Notes: generated by a model from the letters alone, not told the origin. Numbered from the stretch's first letter, positions 10,119-22,682 are shown. The stretch: 64,000 nucleotides of DNA from Flaveria trinervia (GCA_025506515.1 CM046443.1:45091761-45155760), one strand, 5' to 3'. Translations and numbers: made by a program.

Positions 10119-12955
10119 TTTTGGAGACCCAAACCTTTTTGGTTTTGGGCCTGGTCTCATCAACAGATGGTAAACTAACAGGTTTTGGACACAATAGCTT
10201 GAGGTGAAGGAGATGGTGTAGAAGAGGAATCCTTCGGCTTGGATCTCCTTTTCTGGGGTTTCAACACAGGGCCATCAAGTTGGTTAACTCTTCCCAACAG
10301 ATGTTGAACCATCATTACCAGCTGTGTCTGATTCTGGGAGAGAGTTTCAGCTCTTCAGACACATTGGTATTGGTGTTTGATGATGAGTTCTTGTGTTGCA
10401 CCATCTTCTTTTGAGCAACCTCAGCTATTGCCTGTTGCACCCTCCTTTTTTAGATTTCTTTTTGGTCATAGGAGTAACAGGATTTGATGCTGCTGGTACA
10501 AACTTGGACTCAAACTCAGTTTTCATTTTAGCCAAATTTTCTTTAATTTTCTCTTTTTGTTTGAGTTTGGATCCCTTTTTGTACCAACAATCATCTGTGA
10601 GATGATTGAATAGACCACATATTTCACATGGTTTCTTCTTCATCTTCAGTTGATCATCAACTAAAGAAGATGAAACTACTGAAGACTTGCTCTTCAGCAG
10701 TTTAGAAGCACTTTTTGCCTTCTTGTCAACTTCCTTAGTAGGCTTCAAATCCTTCCTACTGACAGTTTTCTTCTCTTCAGTGCTGTCAGTCATTAGGATT
10801 TGAACTCCAGATGTTATCCCCTGCTCTCCAGTACCCTCAGTACTTCTAGGGATAACACTTGGGTTGATCAACTCATTGATCATGTGATTGTCAGCAGTTG
10901 AACCATCAATATCAGCTGATAGGTTCACAGAGAGATTACTACTGACTTCAACTACTGATGATGCTTTATCAAGTAGTGAATCACATGATGAGGTGGATTG
11001 GTCATTACTTTCTCCATCAGATTCCGCTCCTGCTCTTGAAGCAAAAACTGTAGGAGGAGCAGTGTGATTATAACCAATTCCAAACTTCACATTGGAAGCT
11101 GTTTGCTTACTAAGAAGCATTTCAAAGCCCTTGCAAGATTGTACCCATCGATCACACTCTACCTGGGTGACAGCAAGAGTATCTTTGAGGTCTTTGTACT
11201 TCTCTAAGAGTACATCCTCCCTAGCCTTATCATCAGAAATTTGGCATTTTAATTTGTAAATCTCATCAGTTTTCTCTTTTAGCACAGACTCAAACTCAGC
11301 TTTATTTTTGGAAATTGTTTGTTCTAGCTCTACATTTTTATTGATTAAAGCCACATTTGCTTCTCTAATAGAGGCAAATGCTGCTATGCAAGTTTCAGAA
11401 CATAATTTGGCCTTAGCCTCAGAGGATACCTGTGATACCTGTGTTGAAGTGGTATTTGAGGATGATCCATCAGAGGATTCCAAAGCCATGAGAGCTAGAT
11501 TTCCAAAAGGATGCTCACCACCATGTTGACCAGCACCTGAGAACAGTTGTTCATTACCAGACACATCATCTGGTAAACTGCTCCAGTCAACAACTCCTGG
11601 TGTGAAGAAGCTGTGTTGTTGAAGTTGATTAGGTTGATGAGATTGGGATGGTTGAGGCTCAGGGAGCGCATGTGGTTGCTGAGCAGTGGGTGCTTGAACC
11701 TGGCCTGGTTGTGGCATGTAATAGCAGGGGTATGGATATGGCATTGGCCCCTGTGGAACAAAATATGCAGGAGATTGTGGTTGATGATGATAACCAGAAT
11801 TGACAGGTTGTTGCCCTCTGTTTTGTTGACTATTGCCAGGGAAAGTCACAAAAGGTGCAGGAGAGTTAGATCCAGATGATCTACATTCTCTTGCAAAGTG
11901 CCCAAGCCTGTGGCATTTATGGCACTTCAACTTACTCTTGTCAAAACCAACTTTGTTTTGCCAGAGAGTCCTGGGAATTTCCTTCCAGTTCTTTTGTAGA
12001 ACTTCTGAGATCTGATATTTATCAAGGCCATTTGGCTCAAAATATCCATCTCTTCTAAGTCATCATCAGCAATCCCCTTGAGATCATCCATGATGAAACA
12101 TAGATTGTCACAATTACTACCAGCAGAATAACTATCAACACTCACAAAGGCAGGCTCAGAAGTGTTTGTAGAGAAATCAATATGCTCATCATACTGGCTT
12201 TCAGATGACGCATATTCTGGCTCTTGATGTCCAATCAGGGCAGTGTTCCCTTGGACAAAATCCTCAGTGAGCTTGCCAGATGAAACCAATTTCCTTTTCT
12301 GCTCTATCTCTCTCTCGAATGTAAGCAGTTTCCCATGAAGTTGGGTGAGAGATAGGCGATCAACATCAGCATTTGAGCGTAGAACAATGGTATATGTGTT
12401 CCATCTCTCAGGCAGTGATCTTAAAATCTATGGTTCATCTGACTCCTGGTATATTCATGTTTAACCATTTTCAATTCAGAGATTAAACATGAAAACCGCT
12501 CAAATTGTTGAGTCAGAGTCTCACCCTTTCTATGAGAGAAAGTCTCATATTGTTGGGCGAGGATTTCCCTATTGTTTGCTAAAACCTCATCAGTACCACC
12601 AAATTGTTCTTTGATGGCATTCCAGAGGTCATGAGCAGACTCACAATGCAGAAGCCCAGAATAAATCTCATTAGGAATAGCCATAGCCAAAATTCCATGG
12701 GCTTTTGCATCGATTTCAAACAACTTCTTGTCTCATCGGAGTATTGCTCCTTCTTCTTTGGAACCAACTGGTTTGTTTCCGGATCATTCACCATTGGCTT
12801 ATGTGGTCCATGTACCACAGATGTCCAACAACCTGAGCTATTGACAGACAGGTGATGGAGCAATCGTCTCTGCCAAATGTTATACTCATTCCTCACCAGA
12901 TCGGAGGCTTGGTAGAGGATCCAGTATTGAAAGGATCATTAGAAGAAGTAGTCAT
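10111..12955 (-). pseudogene. S2 gag polyprotein
   Basis: The start is set at the ATG at 12955 (MTTSSNDPFN), the first good ATG after the primer site. The capsid-like region (about 12900-12420) contains WQRRLLHHL, LWNAIKEQFGG and EQFERFSCLISEL blocks typical of copia gag (UBN2 family). A first zinc knuckle, CHKCHRLGHFAREC, is at about 11925-11884. A Gln/Pro-rich stretch (11800-11560) and a coiled-coil region (about 11400-11180) follow, then a second knuckle CEICGLFNHLTDDC (about 10627-10585). The tail ends at a TGA at 10111-10113 after a KVWVSKTN motif. Frame changes near 12890, 12720, 12290, 11930 and 10430. Confidence 0.82.
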
Positions 12956-13151
12956 TGTGGAAAATCAGACAGATTCAAGTAAAATCACAATAAATTTAGC
13001 TCAAAACCACACAGAACCTCAAATAAAACGGCCAGAAGCGATACACTCTCAATCTCTATAACAGATCCTTGCGAATATTGCTAATTCGATTAAACTTAGA
13101 GCGATTGAACAGTTTCAATGATCAATTGTTAGATCGATCAATGATTAACCT
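12956..13151 (-). other. S2 5' untranslated leader
   Basis: About 200 bp lie between the primer site and gag ATG. I see no further ORF or repeat here. It is where a packaging signal would be expected. Confidence 0.6.
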
Positions 13152-13163
13152 GCTCTGATACCA
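13152..13163 (-). other. Primer binding site of S2 (initiator tRNA-Met)
   Basis: TGGTATCAGAGC on the minus strand, two bases from the 5' LTR, is complementary to the 3' end of plant initiator tRNA-Met. It fixes the element's orientation. Confidence 0.93.
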
Positions 13164-13165
13164 TT

Positions 13166-13953
13166 TGTTAGGATCTCAGCCCTTGGTTTAATCGATTGAA
13201 CAGATATAGCAGCGGAATAGCTCTGAGTTAGACAAATTCAAACAAGAACAATTGATATAAAACGATAAAAGAATTTTGTTATAGAGAGAGAAATATCCGA
13301 CAAGGAATATTGCATTAAGATTGTCGGCCTCAAAGGCACGATTACATGTGAGTCATCTTCCTTATAAAGGAAAGAATGACGTAGACTGATGTCACCTGAA
13401 AGTGACATGTAACCGTTTTATAACTACTGATGTTTAACAACTACTGAAGATGTCAACAACTGACATCTTCTTACAAATGTTCCTAAGTGTTAAACATCTC
13501 ATTTACAACTACTGAAAAACATAAAACTACTGAAACTACAACAACTGAAGAACAACCTCTTCAGTTGTTTACAAGTACTGAAAAGAAAAATAAACAAACT
13601 ACTGAAAGAAAAGAAAACTACTGAAGAAGAAAAATTATCACAACAACTGAAGAAGCCCTCTTCAGCTGTTGTCATCAGCTGTTAACATCAGCTGATGTCT
13701 TCAGTACTTGAACATCAGACTTTGTCTTTCAGCTGTTGATCTTCAGTCTTTGTCTTCAGTACTTGTTGAAGTCTTCAGACTTTAGATCTTCAGCTGTTGT
13801 CTCAGTCTTTGTCTTCAGTACTTCAGACGTACTTCAGCAGTTGTATTCTTCAGACTTTGTAGAACAGCTGATCAGGTCTTCTTCAGCTGTTGTGATGTCT
13901 TGTGGGACTTAGAGGTTTCTCTGATCAGGCTCATTGGTTCTTTTGGTCCAACA
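13166..13953 (-). repeat. S2 5' LTR (788 bp)
   Basis: It pairs with 1655-2434. About twelve 1-2 base indels, many in short A or T runs, and about two substitutions separate the two copies. The CTTCAGTAGTT-type motif array lies upstream of the TATA-like box at about 13361-13368. Confidence 0.95.
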
Positions 13954-14612
13954 ATGTTTCTGAAGTCCAAATCAGAAACATTTGAGTCATTAAAGGAGTT
14001 AGTAACCACACTGGAATCTCTCTACAAGCTGAAGGTGAGACAAGTATGCTCAGACAACGGGACTGAATTCAAGAATCAGTGGATGGAGGCTTATTGCAAG
14101 GAAAAGGGAATTGTGCATCAATTCACTTCTGCCTACACGCCTCAGATGAATGGTGTTGCTGAGAGAAAGAACAGAGCTTGATAGAGACAGCACGGACAAT
14201 GCTGGCAGAGTCGAAACTGCCTATCCAATTCTGGAATGAGGCAGTGGCTAATGCATGTTATACACTGAATCGAGTTCCGATAGTCAAGCGTGACGGAAAG
14301 ACATGTTACAAGCTACTACAACGATGTAAACTGAATCTGGAGTATCTCGAACCATTTGGCGCGTGGTGCACACTTCTGAAGAAAACTCAAGAAGGAAAAT
14401 TTAGCGAGAAGACTGATGAAGGGATCTTCTTAGGATACAACATACCGAACAAGAGAGTTTACAACAACTCAACGGGTTTAGTAGAAGTGTTGTGTAATGT
14501 TGATGTTCAGAGATATAGCACACCACCTACTAGCAAAGGACCCGCCTACGTTTTTGACTATGATGGATTCTTTAAGTCCTTCAACATCCCTATCTCTCCT
14601 TCTGATGATTGA
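13954..14612 (+). pseudogene. S1 integrase, continued after S2 insertion
   Basis: It starts with the right TSD copy (13954-13958) and continues the integrase cut at 1654. CSDNGTEFKNQWMEAYC holds the second catalytic D, and GVAERKNRA the glutamate. Then come FWNEAVANACYTLNR and the FLGYN block of the C-terminal region. One frame change lies at 14178. It is close to S6 integrase (50061-50900). Confidence 0.88.
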
Positions 14613-16258
14613 GTTAGCTACTCGAATGATGTATGATATCTTGAATACACCATCCCTTGATTCAACATCATCGAGCTCACAGGAAGAATCATCTACTCAA
14701 TCAGGGGGTGTAGTCGACGACAGTGACTCCTCCTCTGAAGATGAAGCTGAAGAAGATGACCTAAACAGTCAAGAGCAACAGGTTCTAGTTCCTGAAAGTC
14801 CACAAGCATCTAACGGTGATGCACCTTCGACTTCAGAACCTCAAACTCCTTCTACCTCAGATGCAGAACCAAATGTTCATAATCTTGACTCTGAGGTAGT
14901 TGTTCCTACTGCTCCAGGATCACGTCTAAACATCTATCATCCCTTAGACAATGTCATTGGAGATGTCAAATCAGGAGTACAAACCCGAAATCAGCTGTAC
15001 TCAGCTGATTATGCCTCTGTTATAGAAAAGGGATACATTCATGATGGTGCTTATCGGTGTTTTGTCTCGCAGTTTGAGCCAAAATACGTCAGTGATGCAC
15101 TAAATGATGAGGCATGGGTGAGTGCCATGCAAGAAGAATTTCTTCAGTTCAAGAAGTTAGGAGTATGGACTCTGGTAGATACCTAAAGGTGCTAAGGTCA
15201 TTGGCACTAAATGGGTCTTGAAATGCAAGAAGGATTACCAAGGGGTCATTATTAGGAACAAGGCTCGACTGGTTGTTCAAGGATTTTGCCAAGTCGAGGG
15301 AATTGACTACAATGAAGTGTTTGCACCCATGGCAAGGATGGAAGCCATCCATATCTTCCTTGCCTATGCATCGTATATGAAGATTAAAGTCTATCAATTA
15401 GATGTGAAGAGTGCATTCCTTCATGGAGAAATTCGAGAGACAGTATATGTCAGTCAACCCGAGGGATTTGAAGATCCTTATCATCGGGACAGAGTTTACA
15501 ATCTCGACAAGGCCTTATACGGGCTTCATCATGCTCCAAGGGCCTGGTATGAGAAACTCTCAACTCATCTTGTGAAACACGGCTTTCACAGGGGAGTCAT
15601 TGACTGCACACTGTTCATCAAAGAAAAAGATGGAGACCTACTGCTAGTACAAATCTATGTCGATGACATAATCTTCGGTTCAAAGAACGAAGAATTATGC
15701 AAAGAGTTTGAAGCGGTTATGAAGAAAGAGTTTGAGATGAGTGCTATGGGGGAGATGAAATTATTTCTCGGGTTACAGGTGGATCAGACACCAAATGGGA
15801 TCTTTCTACATCAGACCAAGTATGTGGGAGACATTCTCAGTCAGTTTGACATGGAGAATGCTTCTGCTGTTGGGACTCCACTTGCTATAAATCATGATAT
15901 AGCACCTGACGAAAATGTGGATCTGGTAGATGCCACAATGTACCGAGGAATGATTGGATCCCTCATGTATCTCACTACCTCAAGACTTGATATCATGTAT
16001 GCTACATGTTTATGTTCTAGATATGAGGCTAAGCCTAAGGTTAACCACTGATGGGGTCAAAAGGATATTTTGTTATCTGAAGGGTACACCCGCACTTGGG
16101 TTGTGGTATCCTCATGATGATGACTTTGAGCTCACGGCGTATAGTGACTCGGATTACGGGGGCTGCAAGATAAACTACAAGTCTACATCAGCAGGGTGTC
16201 AATTCTTTAGGAGGAGATTAGTTACCTGCAGTGTAAGAAGCAGACCTCGGTTGCATTG
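14613..16258 (+). pseudogene. S1 linker, reverse transcriptase and partial RNase H
   Basis: A Ser/Asp/Glu-rich linker (to about 14960) precedes copia RT. RT blocks are SAMQEEFLQFKKLGVW, IGTKWVLKCKK (split by a frame change at 15186-15218), LVVQGFCQVEGIDYN, QLDVKSAFLHG, YGLHHAPRAWYEKL and YVDDIIFGS (about 15656). RNase H starts near 16000 and shifts frame near 16050. SDSDYGGCK is present. The reading is cut at 16258 by the S3 insertion just before the TSTAEAEY-type core, and the rest of this RNase H is missing from the window. Confidence 0.88.
16254..16258. repeat. Target site CATTG left of S3
   Basis: These are the five bases before the S3 LTR. The partner copy is gone because the right end of S3 is deleted. 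S6 shows the uninterrupted host sequence (about 48297-48318, minus strand). Confidence 0.6.
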
Positions 16259-16564
16259 TGATAGGATCAAATGAATAAATCTGTGATGATTTGTAACACA
16301 ATTCAATGAATTTCACACAAAGTAATCAAATCAAAACAAGATATCAATAAAATTCAGTTTTCATTCATATCAAGCTAAGACAATTACAGGTATGAAAAGC
16401 AGATTCGAATATCTTGTGTATTAGTTCCTACATACCTGCAAATCTAAGCTATTTATACTGAAAACAAAGTAAAGGAACTAACAATTACAGAAATAGTCCC
16501 TATACTATTAGAAAATATCAAAAGACAAATAAAGACAACATGTAATCTTTTAGAGCACTTAACA
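16259..16564 (-). repeat. S3 3' LTR (306 bp)
   Basis: It is bounded by TGATAGGATC and ...CACTTAACA on the plus strand, with a polypurine tract just inside. TATAAATA (minus strand, 16450-16457) is a good TATA box. At about 300 bp it is short for a Sirevirus. The LTR of S4 (292 bp) aligns with it, notably at the 3' end. Confidence 0.85.
16450..16457 (-). promoter_or_regulatory. TATA box of S3 LTR
   Basis: TATAAATA on the minus strand, about mid-LTR. Confidence 0.6.
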
Positions 16565-16566
16565 AT

Positions 16567-16578
16567 ACTCCCCCTAAG
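16567..16578 (-). other. Polypurine tract of S3
   Basis: CTTAGGGGGAGT on the minus strand, two bases from the LTR. Confidence 0.85.
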
Positions 16579-16659
16579 ATTTACATGGTCTTTAGTCTTC
16601 AAAATCTTCAAGCTTGACTGCTGACTTTATCTTCAATTCTATCTTCAGCCTTGACTTCA

Positions 16660-19600
16660 TCATTCAAAGAAATCTGCTGATTCTTCTTTGACTTTGAACA
16701 TAGGCTTCTGTTTGTACGTTTCTAACTCTTTTAAAGCTTTTGATATAGCAGACTTGAATTTATTTGCAAGAATGCCTTGTTCTGGTTTAGCTTCATTTGT
16801 TTTAATCTCCATCTTGTCCATTCTTTCCAATGTATCTTTTGAAAGAAATGAAATATCAATGTTTGCATATAACTCAATAGGTTTATTACTGTCCTTTGAG
16901 TACACTTCTAAGACCCCTTTTCTTGATATTCTCATAAATTTAATATCTTTAATATCTTTCTTAACAATGTTGGCATACGCAAGTGCTTTTCTCAAAGAAA
17001 TCCTTTCCATGGTAGCGTTCATCACATTGATAATAGAAATAAAATATTTATTGTCTTGCTCAGCCACTTCAGGAGAAATCTTCTCAAATTTTTGTACTGA
17101 CAAAAATGAGATATAACTTGGATGTAACAATTTTAGCTCAAAAACTCCAACTAAAGTAATCATGTCCTCATCCCATCTTTCTAGATTTCGGACTAACTTT
17201 AGCTCAAATGTCTCAGTGTTGTAAAACCATCTGAGAATTGGCTTTGAGTTTTGATTACCGTCAATCACTTTAAGTCCTGGAGTTGTAACTTTTTCAAAGT
17301 ATTTATCACAAAATTCTATCAACGAATGTTCTTCTTCTGATTGAACTCCCTTAAGTTTCTTGTGTTTCTTCAAAGTAACAAAATACTTCTTGTCTTCTTG
17401 ATCGCATCTTGTGTTAAGGAAATTACTTGATCTATCCAATCCACGTCTTAATAATTCTACAAACATCTTCCCACGTTTTGCTTCAGTAGGATTGATCAGA
17501 GGTAGTCTATTTAGCTTTTTTAAGTCTTGCACCGGAAGTTTTATGATACTAGAGTAAAAATGATAAACGTCACATACAACATTTACTCTCTTTATCAAGA
17601 AGGCATCAAACACTTCGTCATAATTCCATGCAATATATTTCTTACTAAATCTCCTGTTGTTCTTGAACTATCGAGAATATGCCTTTGATCAGTTGATGCT
17701 TTATAAGTTTGTATTTCACGATCAGCAAACATTTCCATCAATTCTTTTCTATGAGTGTGAGCATCATCAAGTCTTGACATTTGTTTTATTTCCTGAGGCT
17801 TCAACATTCTTGTTCTTTTTGTTATCTCAAGATACTGAGGGTTATCTGTATCCAGCACTATCATCTTCTTCATTTGTTTCTTAGTTTCTTGAAAGCTTCT
17901 CACAAGATTTCTCAGAGATACAGATTGTAATATCTTCAGCTTCCTCCACGGGTAATTTCTAGCTTGCAACCATGATCTAAGAGCAGGAATACTCATATCA
18001 TCAGGATCAGGATGGTGCAACTCAGAACTAGACAGTTCTTCTACATTTATAAGCTCCTTTGTTCTTATCCATTCACCATGCTCAACCACTATCTCATTTG
18101 GATCTATTGAAGCAACTGACTCTGCATAGATGCATTTCTCGTATTCATCATTAATTTGAGAAACAGTCAGTCTATCCAAATACACTCTATTGTATTTCAT
18201 GTTCACAAGGTAGTTATATTTTTCTTCAAAATCTTGTGGTACTTCATCTTGTTCTTGTATATGTTCTTGTGAAGAGAAATGTGACACAAATTCAGCTTCA
18301 TCAATGTCTTCATTCTCAAGAACTTCATCATACCAATCATCATTATATACTTCTTCAATATCATCTAGAGCATCAATCTGTTCTTGAACATTTTGCTCTT
18401 CAACCAATTCTTCAGTTCTTTGAATTTTAGAAGAAGATTTAGTCCGATCAACTTCTTCTAATTCGTTTACTTTCCGTTTGCCTTTTATTTGTTCAAGATT
18501 TTCTTCAATTTGCACCTCAGTACTAATTACATGTACTGGAGATATAGCTTGCTGAGCTTCTCTTTCCTTTATCAATTCAGCTTTAAGATTTTCATATTCT
18601 TCAGATAGCTTCTTCAATTTCTCCTCAAGACTATCATAATCTTTAATCATGACTTCAAAGTTCTTTATCACATCTTCTTTATCTTGGGCAAAACTAACAA
18701 TCTTTTCATCTTTGAACACAATTTCTTCAGACAACTTCAAATTTTCATCTTTGAGCTTTTGAATTCTTTTTCACAAGCATTGATTATCTCTTTCATTCTT
18801 TCATTTTTAACTTTCAACTTTTCAATCTGCTTTTTCTTTGTTTACATTTTCTTCTTTCAATTTTTTAATCACATCAACTTCAACTATTTCCTCTGTTTGT
18901 ATAGACACATTGTGTGACATACTAACATGAATTTCTTCTGCTCCTTCATTTTCATCAATTTCAAATACTGGATTGAATGAAATATCATTGATAAAATCAG
19001 AATCAGATGTTTGATTTTGAGAATTCCTTTCTGTTACAGCTTCCTCAACATTTTCTTCAATCATAGCCTGTGTCTCATTTTTAGTATTTTCAACATTCCC
19101 TTCTTCATTTCCTTCTTGAATTACTTCAGTGACATTATCATTTTCATCATCATTATCATCACTTTCTTCACTTGATGAACTTTCAGACATATCCTCATCA
19201 CTTTTTTCATCAACTTCTATATCTTCAATCAGATCATTTGGATCTATTGGTTCTTCTTCAGTTAGATGAAAGTGTGGCTGAGTAATATCAACTTCATCCA
19301 TAGATACATTTCTGATATAATCAAAAACTGGAAAGTTTTGGGCACCCGTTATCATTGCCAGTCTTTTGTACACACTCTCTGACATGTGCTCTAACTGAAT
19401 TCTATCACCAATAACTTCAGTAGCATACAAATCTGGATTTGCATCATTAATGAGAAGTTGAAGAAATCTTGGGTACATCAGATACTTATGCCTTACTCCT
19501 CTTTCCAGTTTAAAAATAAATCCATTCATTATCCACTTAGCCATATTGAATCTTCTGTTAGTGGATAAGGCTACAATTGGAGATGCAATGTCAACAGGGA

Positions 19601-20072
19601 ATGAATCTCAACCCGCACTTCTTTTGACATGCAATGTTGAAATATGTAGCATAAAAGCTTCCAATGTCTAAATACACGAGCTCTGAAAAACTGTTTCTTC
19701 GGGAAATGATCTGGATAACCCATCTGTAGAAAAACTTCTCTACATTCATTAAATGTATATTCAGATAAATCTTCAGGATCATTATCTCCCAGTCTTAAAG
19801 CTTGTCTTATTGCTTCTTCAGAAACTTCAAGCATTCTTTCTAAAGTAATAAAGGCTCTTAAAACTTTATTTCCTTGATCATCTCTTTCAACTTGAGCAGT
19901 TCTCCAGAATTTTTAATCATTCTTCCATTTATCATGGCCTTGCACACATGGCATAAACATATTTTGTTCTGAGTAAAAATCTGATAATGTCTTCATATCC
20001 CGTAGCTTCTCTGTTTTCATTATCTAAAAAAGTAGCTACATTGTGTTTTGGCTCAAATTTTAATTCTGCCAT
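16660..20072 (-). pseudogene. S3 additional ORF (aORF)
   Basis: About 1,130 codons spread over a few frames. The longest open pieces are 17595-18740 (381 codons) and 16660-17613 (317 codons). The start is the ATG at 20072, right after an AG acceptor, giving MAELKF...HNVATFL. Shared blocks: DIIRFLLRTKYVYA (about 20000), FWRTAQV (about 19900), IRQALRLGD (about 19790), YLMYPRFLQLLIN (about 19480). An acidic Asp/Glu-rich stretch (19200-19050), coiled coil (18860-18540) and the C-terminal module RWFYNTETFELKL ... ELKLLHPSYISFL (about 17240-17100) follow. Similar over its length to S4 (31902-34858). The function is unknown. Its place is that of the envelope-like ORF of Sireviruses, but I see no clear signal peptide or membrane segment. 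Confidence 0.78.
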
Positions 20073-20607
20073 CTGCAAAACACAACAAAAGAATTATGAA
20101 AACATTGAATATTGATTTAATGAAATTTTGTTTCTGTATATGACTTTTAATTTTTAACCTTTGAATTTGACCTTTTTATTTGCACTTTTAATTTTTACTT
20201 ATGAATTAAGATTTCAATTTGTATTACTTTCGAATTTGTATTATTTGACTTTTGAAATTTATCTTAATTCATTTTGAATTAATTATTTAACATTTCAATT
20301 TTGATTTAATTTTAATTTTTTTTTTATTTATTTCTGTTCAAAAACTGACTGTCTGTTCATGTTCTTCTTCTTCGACTTATGCAGAGTCGACTGATTTAGA
20401 AAAGAATTCACTTTAACATTAAAACAATACATCATCAGAATCGCAAATGTGTTCTTATCAATAATCCAGTATCAATTTTTGATATGATACTCATTTGATC
20501 AGATTAAACTTGGATTATATTGGTTCGAACGCCCAAATAGCATTCAACCATCTGTTGACAAAACACTGATTTAACCCAAAATTTTTATATTTGAATCACA
20601 AACTTAC
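20073..20607 (-). other. Putative 5'-leader intron of S3 aORF
   Basis: On the minus strand a consensus donor GTAAGT starts at 20607 and a strong acceptor TGTGTTTTGCAG ends at 20073, directly against the aORF ATG. The 535 bases between are very AT-rich and have no ORF. The arrangement matches S6 (45391-45947) and S5 (58473-58587). Splicing is inferred. Confidence 0.6.
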
Positions 20608-20752
20608 ATTTATATATTGAAATACAATGTATACTCAAAGGATTTGATTCGATTTCTGATGAAATAAGGATATGTTGGTGCTCGACAGTCGCAGTTCGAG
20701 GGTTTTGGTTCTGAAATTTTGAAGTGTGAATGAAAAATACGCATAAGTGTTC

Positions 20753-20763
20753 AATATATATAA
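20753..20763 (-). promoter_or_regulatory. Putative internal TATA box of S3 aORF
   Basis: TTATATATA on the minus strand lies at the downstream edge of the GACGCATG array and about 146 bp before the putative donor at 20607. In S6 the equivalent spacing is 138 bp. Confidence 0.55.
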
Positions 20764-20764
20764 G

Positions 20765-21240
20765 TGAAATTTTAGGCGTATGAGCCATGTTCGGATGTAT
20801 GGTCCCTGTTTGAGCGTATGAAAACCTAGAATTCACTTATTTTGTTAGGCGTATGAGCACTGTTGTGCGTTTTAAGTCAGACGCATGAGAATTGTTCAGA
20901 CGCATAAGCACGGTTTAGGCTCTTTTGCACTGTTCAGTCGCATGGACTTTGTAAAACGTCTAACACTTGAAATTTTGAAACTATTTAGACATATGAGACA
21001 TGACAAATGTCTAACACACTATTTAGATGCATGGGATTATCACAAACACCCAACACTTGAAATTTTCAAATGTATTACAACTGTTTAGACGCATGGGAAT
21101 GAATCAAACGTCCAACACTTGTAATTTTCATAAATGTATTACAACTGTTTAGACGCATGGAAAACGTCCAACACTTGTATAATCCTGAAAATTTCATCAT
21201 GCTCCTATTGAGACGCATGTGTACTGTTTATCTACATACA
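20765..21240 (-). repeat. GACGCATG repeat array upstream of S3 aORF
   Basis: About eleven copies of AGACGCATG or variants (GGCGTATGAG, GAGCGTATG, TAGATGCATG) occur on the plus strand. From about 20940 the units are longer, near 60 bp, and also repeat CGTCCAACACTTG and TGTATTACAACTG. No ORF is credible here. Confidence 0.8.
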
Positions 21241-22682
21241 CTTGTGATTCCCAATTTTTTCACTTGCACACTTTTTACCATTTAGATCCCCAAATTTTGA
21301 ACTTTTTGTATTTTGCACTTTCAATTTATAAAATTTTTTTATTTTATTTCTTCTTAAATTTCTTTTGTCGCATCATTTTAGTCTCAACATAAACTCAAAT
21401 ATCATCTGATTTTCAACTTAAAAATCATTTATTTGCAAGATTATGTACATTCATATTGTAATTTTCAAACACATTCTATTTTCAGATTATACACATACTT
21501 TGAACATATAGCATCATCCTTTCAATTCAACATTTCAAATTTTGATTATGATTATTGAATATTTTCTAAGAACAACTCTTTCAGATATTACTCCCCCTAA
21601 ACTTTTAAGTTTGAAAAAACTTATAAGTTTCTTCTGAAAGAGAATAAGATCACACATCACATTGAGACATTTCCTTCACACACAAAGACATGCATAAAAA
21701 ATTGAAAATAGAATTAAAATTTAATATTAAAAAAGAATAAATGTCTGCAGAGAGATCATATTAATGAAGATCAACATATTAAAATAAAATGAATGTGGAT
21801 AGTCATAAACAATGAATAAATCCTGATCAAGTATGTTCCAGGTCAGTGATATCACAGCAAAGGAGATACAAGATCTAAGGACAGACAATGAGTGTTTTTG
21901 ACACAACTATCAAGTCACTTACTTTTCAATTCTTGGATTGATTAGTGTTGATTTAGATATGACATGATGTAAAACATACAGAGACTAAGAGAATTCAACT
22001 ATCATCATGAAATGTAAGAAAGAACACATGCTCAACTTATTACCTAAAACATAGATATCACCAGAGTTCATGTTACTTAGTTAATAGAGGATGATCATGG
22101 ATAACCATTTGATCAGCTCTGACTATTCTTTTGAATAGGTTGTGCACATTGTCATCTTTTTGCATCAAAAAGAGAATCCAGGTCTGTAATGACTTACAAC
22201 AGAGGATATCTCAGTACTTCAGGTCTATGATGACTCATAACAGAGAAGTGAAATGATGCTTTGTAACAGATCTCATGATTTCACATAGTTTCAAAAGGTG
22301 TGAGAGATGTATCTTAACAAACATTCATTCTGATAAGCTAAAGCTACTCAAAAGTACTCAGATGAATACACACAAGCATGTATGTTTAGTTTGGTCACAA
22401 GAATTTACTTTTCAGCATAATAGTCAGATATTAGCTACACATCATATCTGATCATGTCTAGACTTTATGAATGAGTGAAGTATGCAACTGATCTCACTAA
22501 TGTACTATCATTTCTCACATATTGCAAAACATAATCCTTTCCAAAAAAATATTTTTGTATTTTTGATATATATTTTTGTATTGATTTTTCTATGAAAAAC
22601 ATAAAATCACACACACACAAAAATATAAACAGGCAATTCACAATGAGAGTATCACTTATTATGATCTTTTGATTTAGGGAGA
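21241..22682 (-). other. S3 RNase H-aORF spacer with internal polypurine tract
   Basis: AT-rich non-coding sequence. TTTAGGGGGAGT (minus strand, about 21589-21602) copies the real tract at 16567-16578. GGTCAGTGATATCACAGCA at 21842 resembles a duplicated motif in the S6 spacer (47110-47217). AGGTCTGTAATGAC and AGGTCTATGATGAC repeat at about 22182 and 22225. No gene is seen. Confidence 0.6.

Larger units (their letters stand above)
1655..13953 (-). mobile_element. S2: complete Sirevirus-type Ty1/copia retrotransposon
   Basis: This element of about 12.3 kb is bounded by two LTRs (780 and 788 bp, TG...CA), a 5-bp TSD, a tRNA-Met primer site (13152-13163) and a polypurine tract (2435-2444). In element order it carries gag, protease, integrase, RT, RNase H, a repeat-rich spacer, the aORF and the 3' LTR. 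By eye the LTRs differ at only about two substitutions but about twelve 1-2 base indels. The insertion is therefore young, yet its ORFs need ten or more frame changes. I infer that many of those are assembly errors. Confidence 0.93.

Noticed and set aside
13152..13163. tRNA gene
   Set aside because: Only a 12-base match to the tRNA-Met 3' end is present; it is a primer binding site.
18684..18917. Plus-strand Phe/Ile-rich ORF
   Set aside because: Antisense of the S3 aORF coiled coil.
16660..20072. Naming the aORF a synaptobrevin/longin protein
   Set aside because: I recall that label for similar composite proteins, but I see no longin or SNARE motif in the sequence, so I give no function.
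20073..20607. A MITE or other DNA transposon in the AT-rich region before the S3 aORF
   Set aside because: No terminal inverted repeats or TSD seen; donor and acceptor signals explain it better as an intron.
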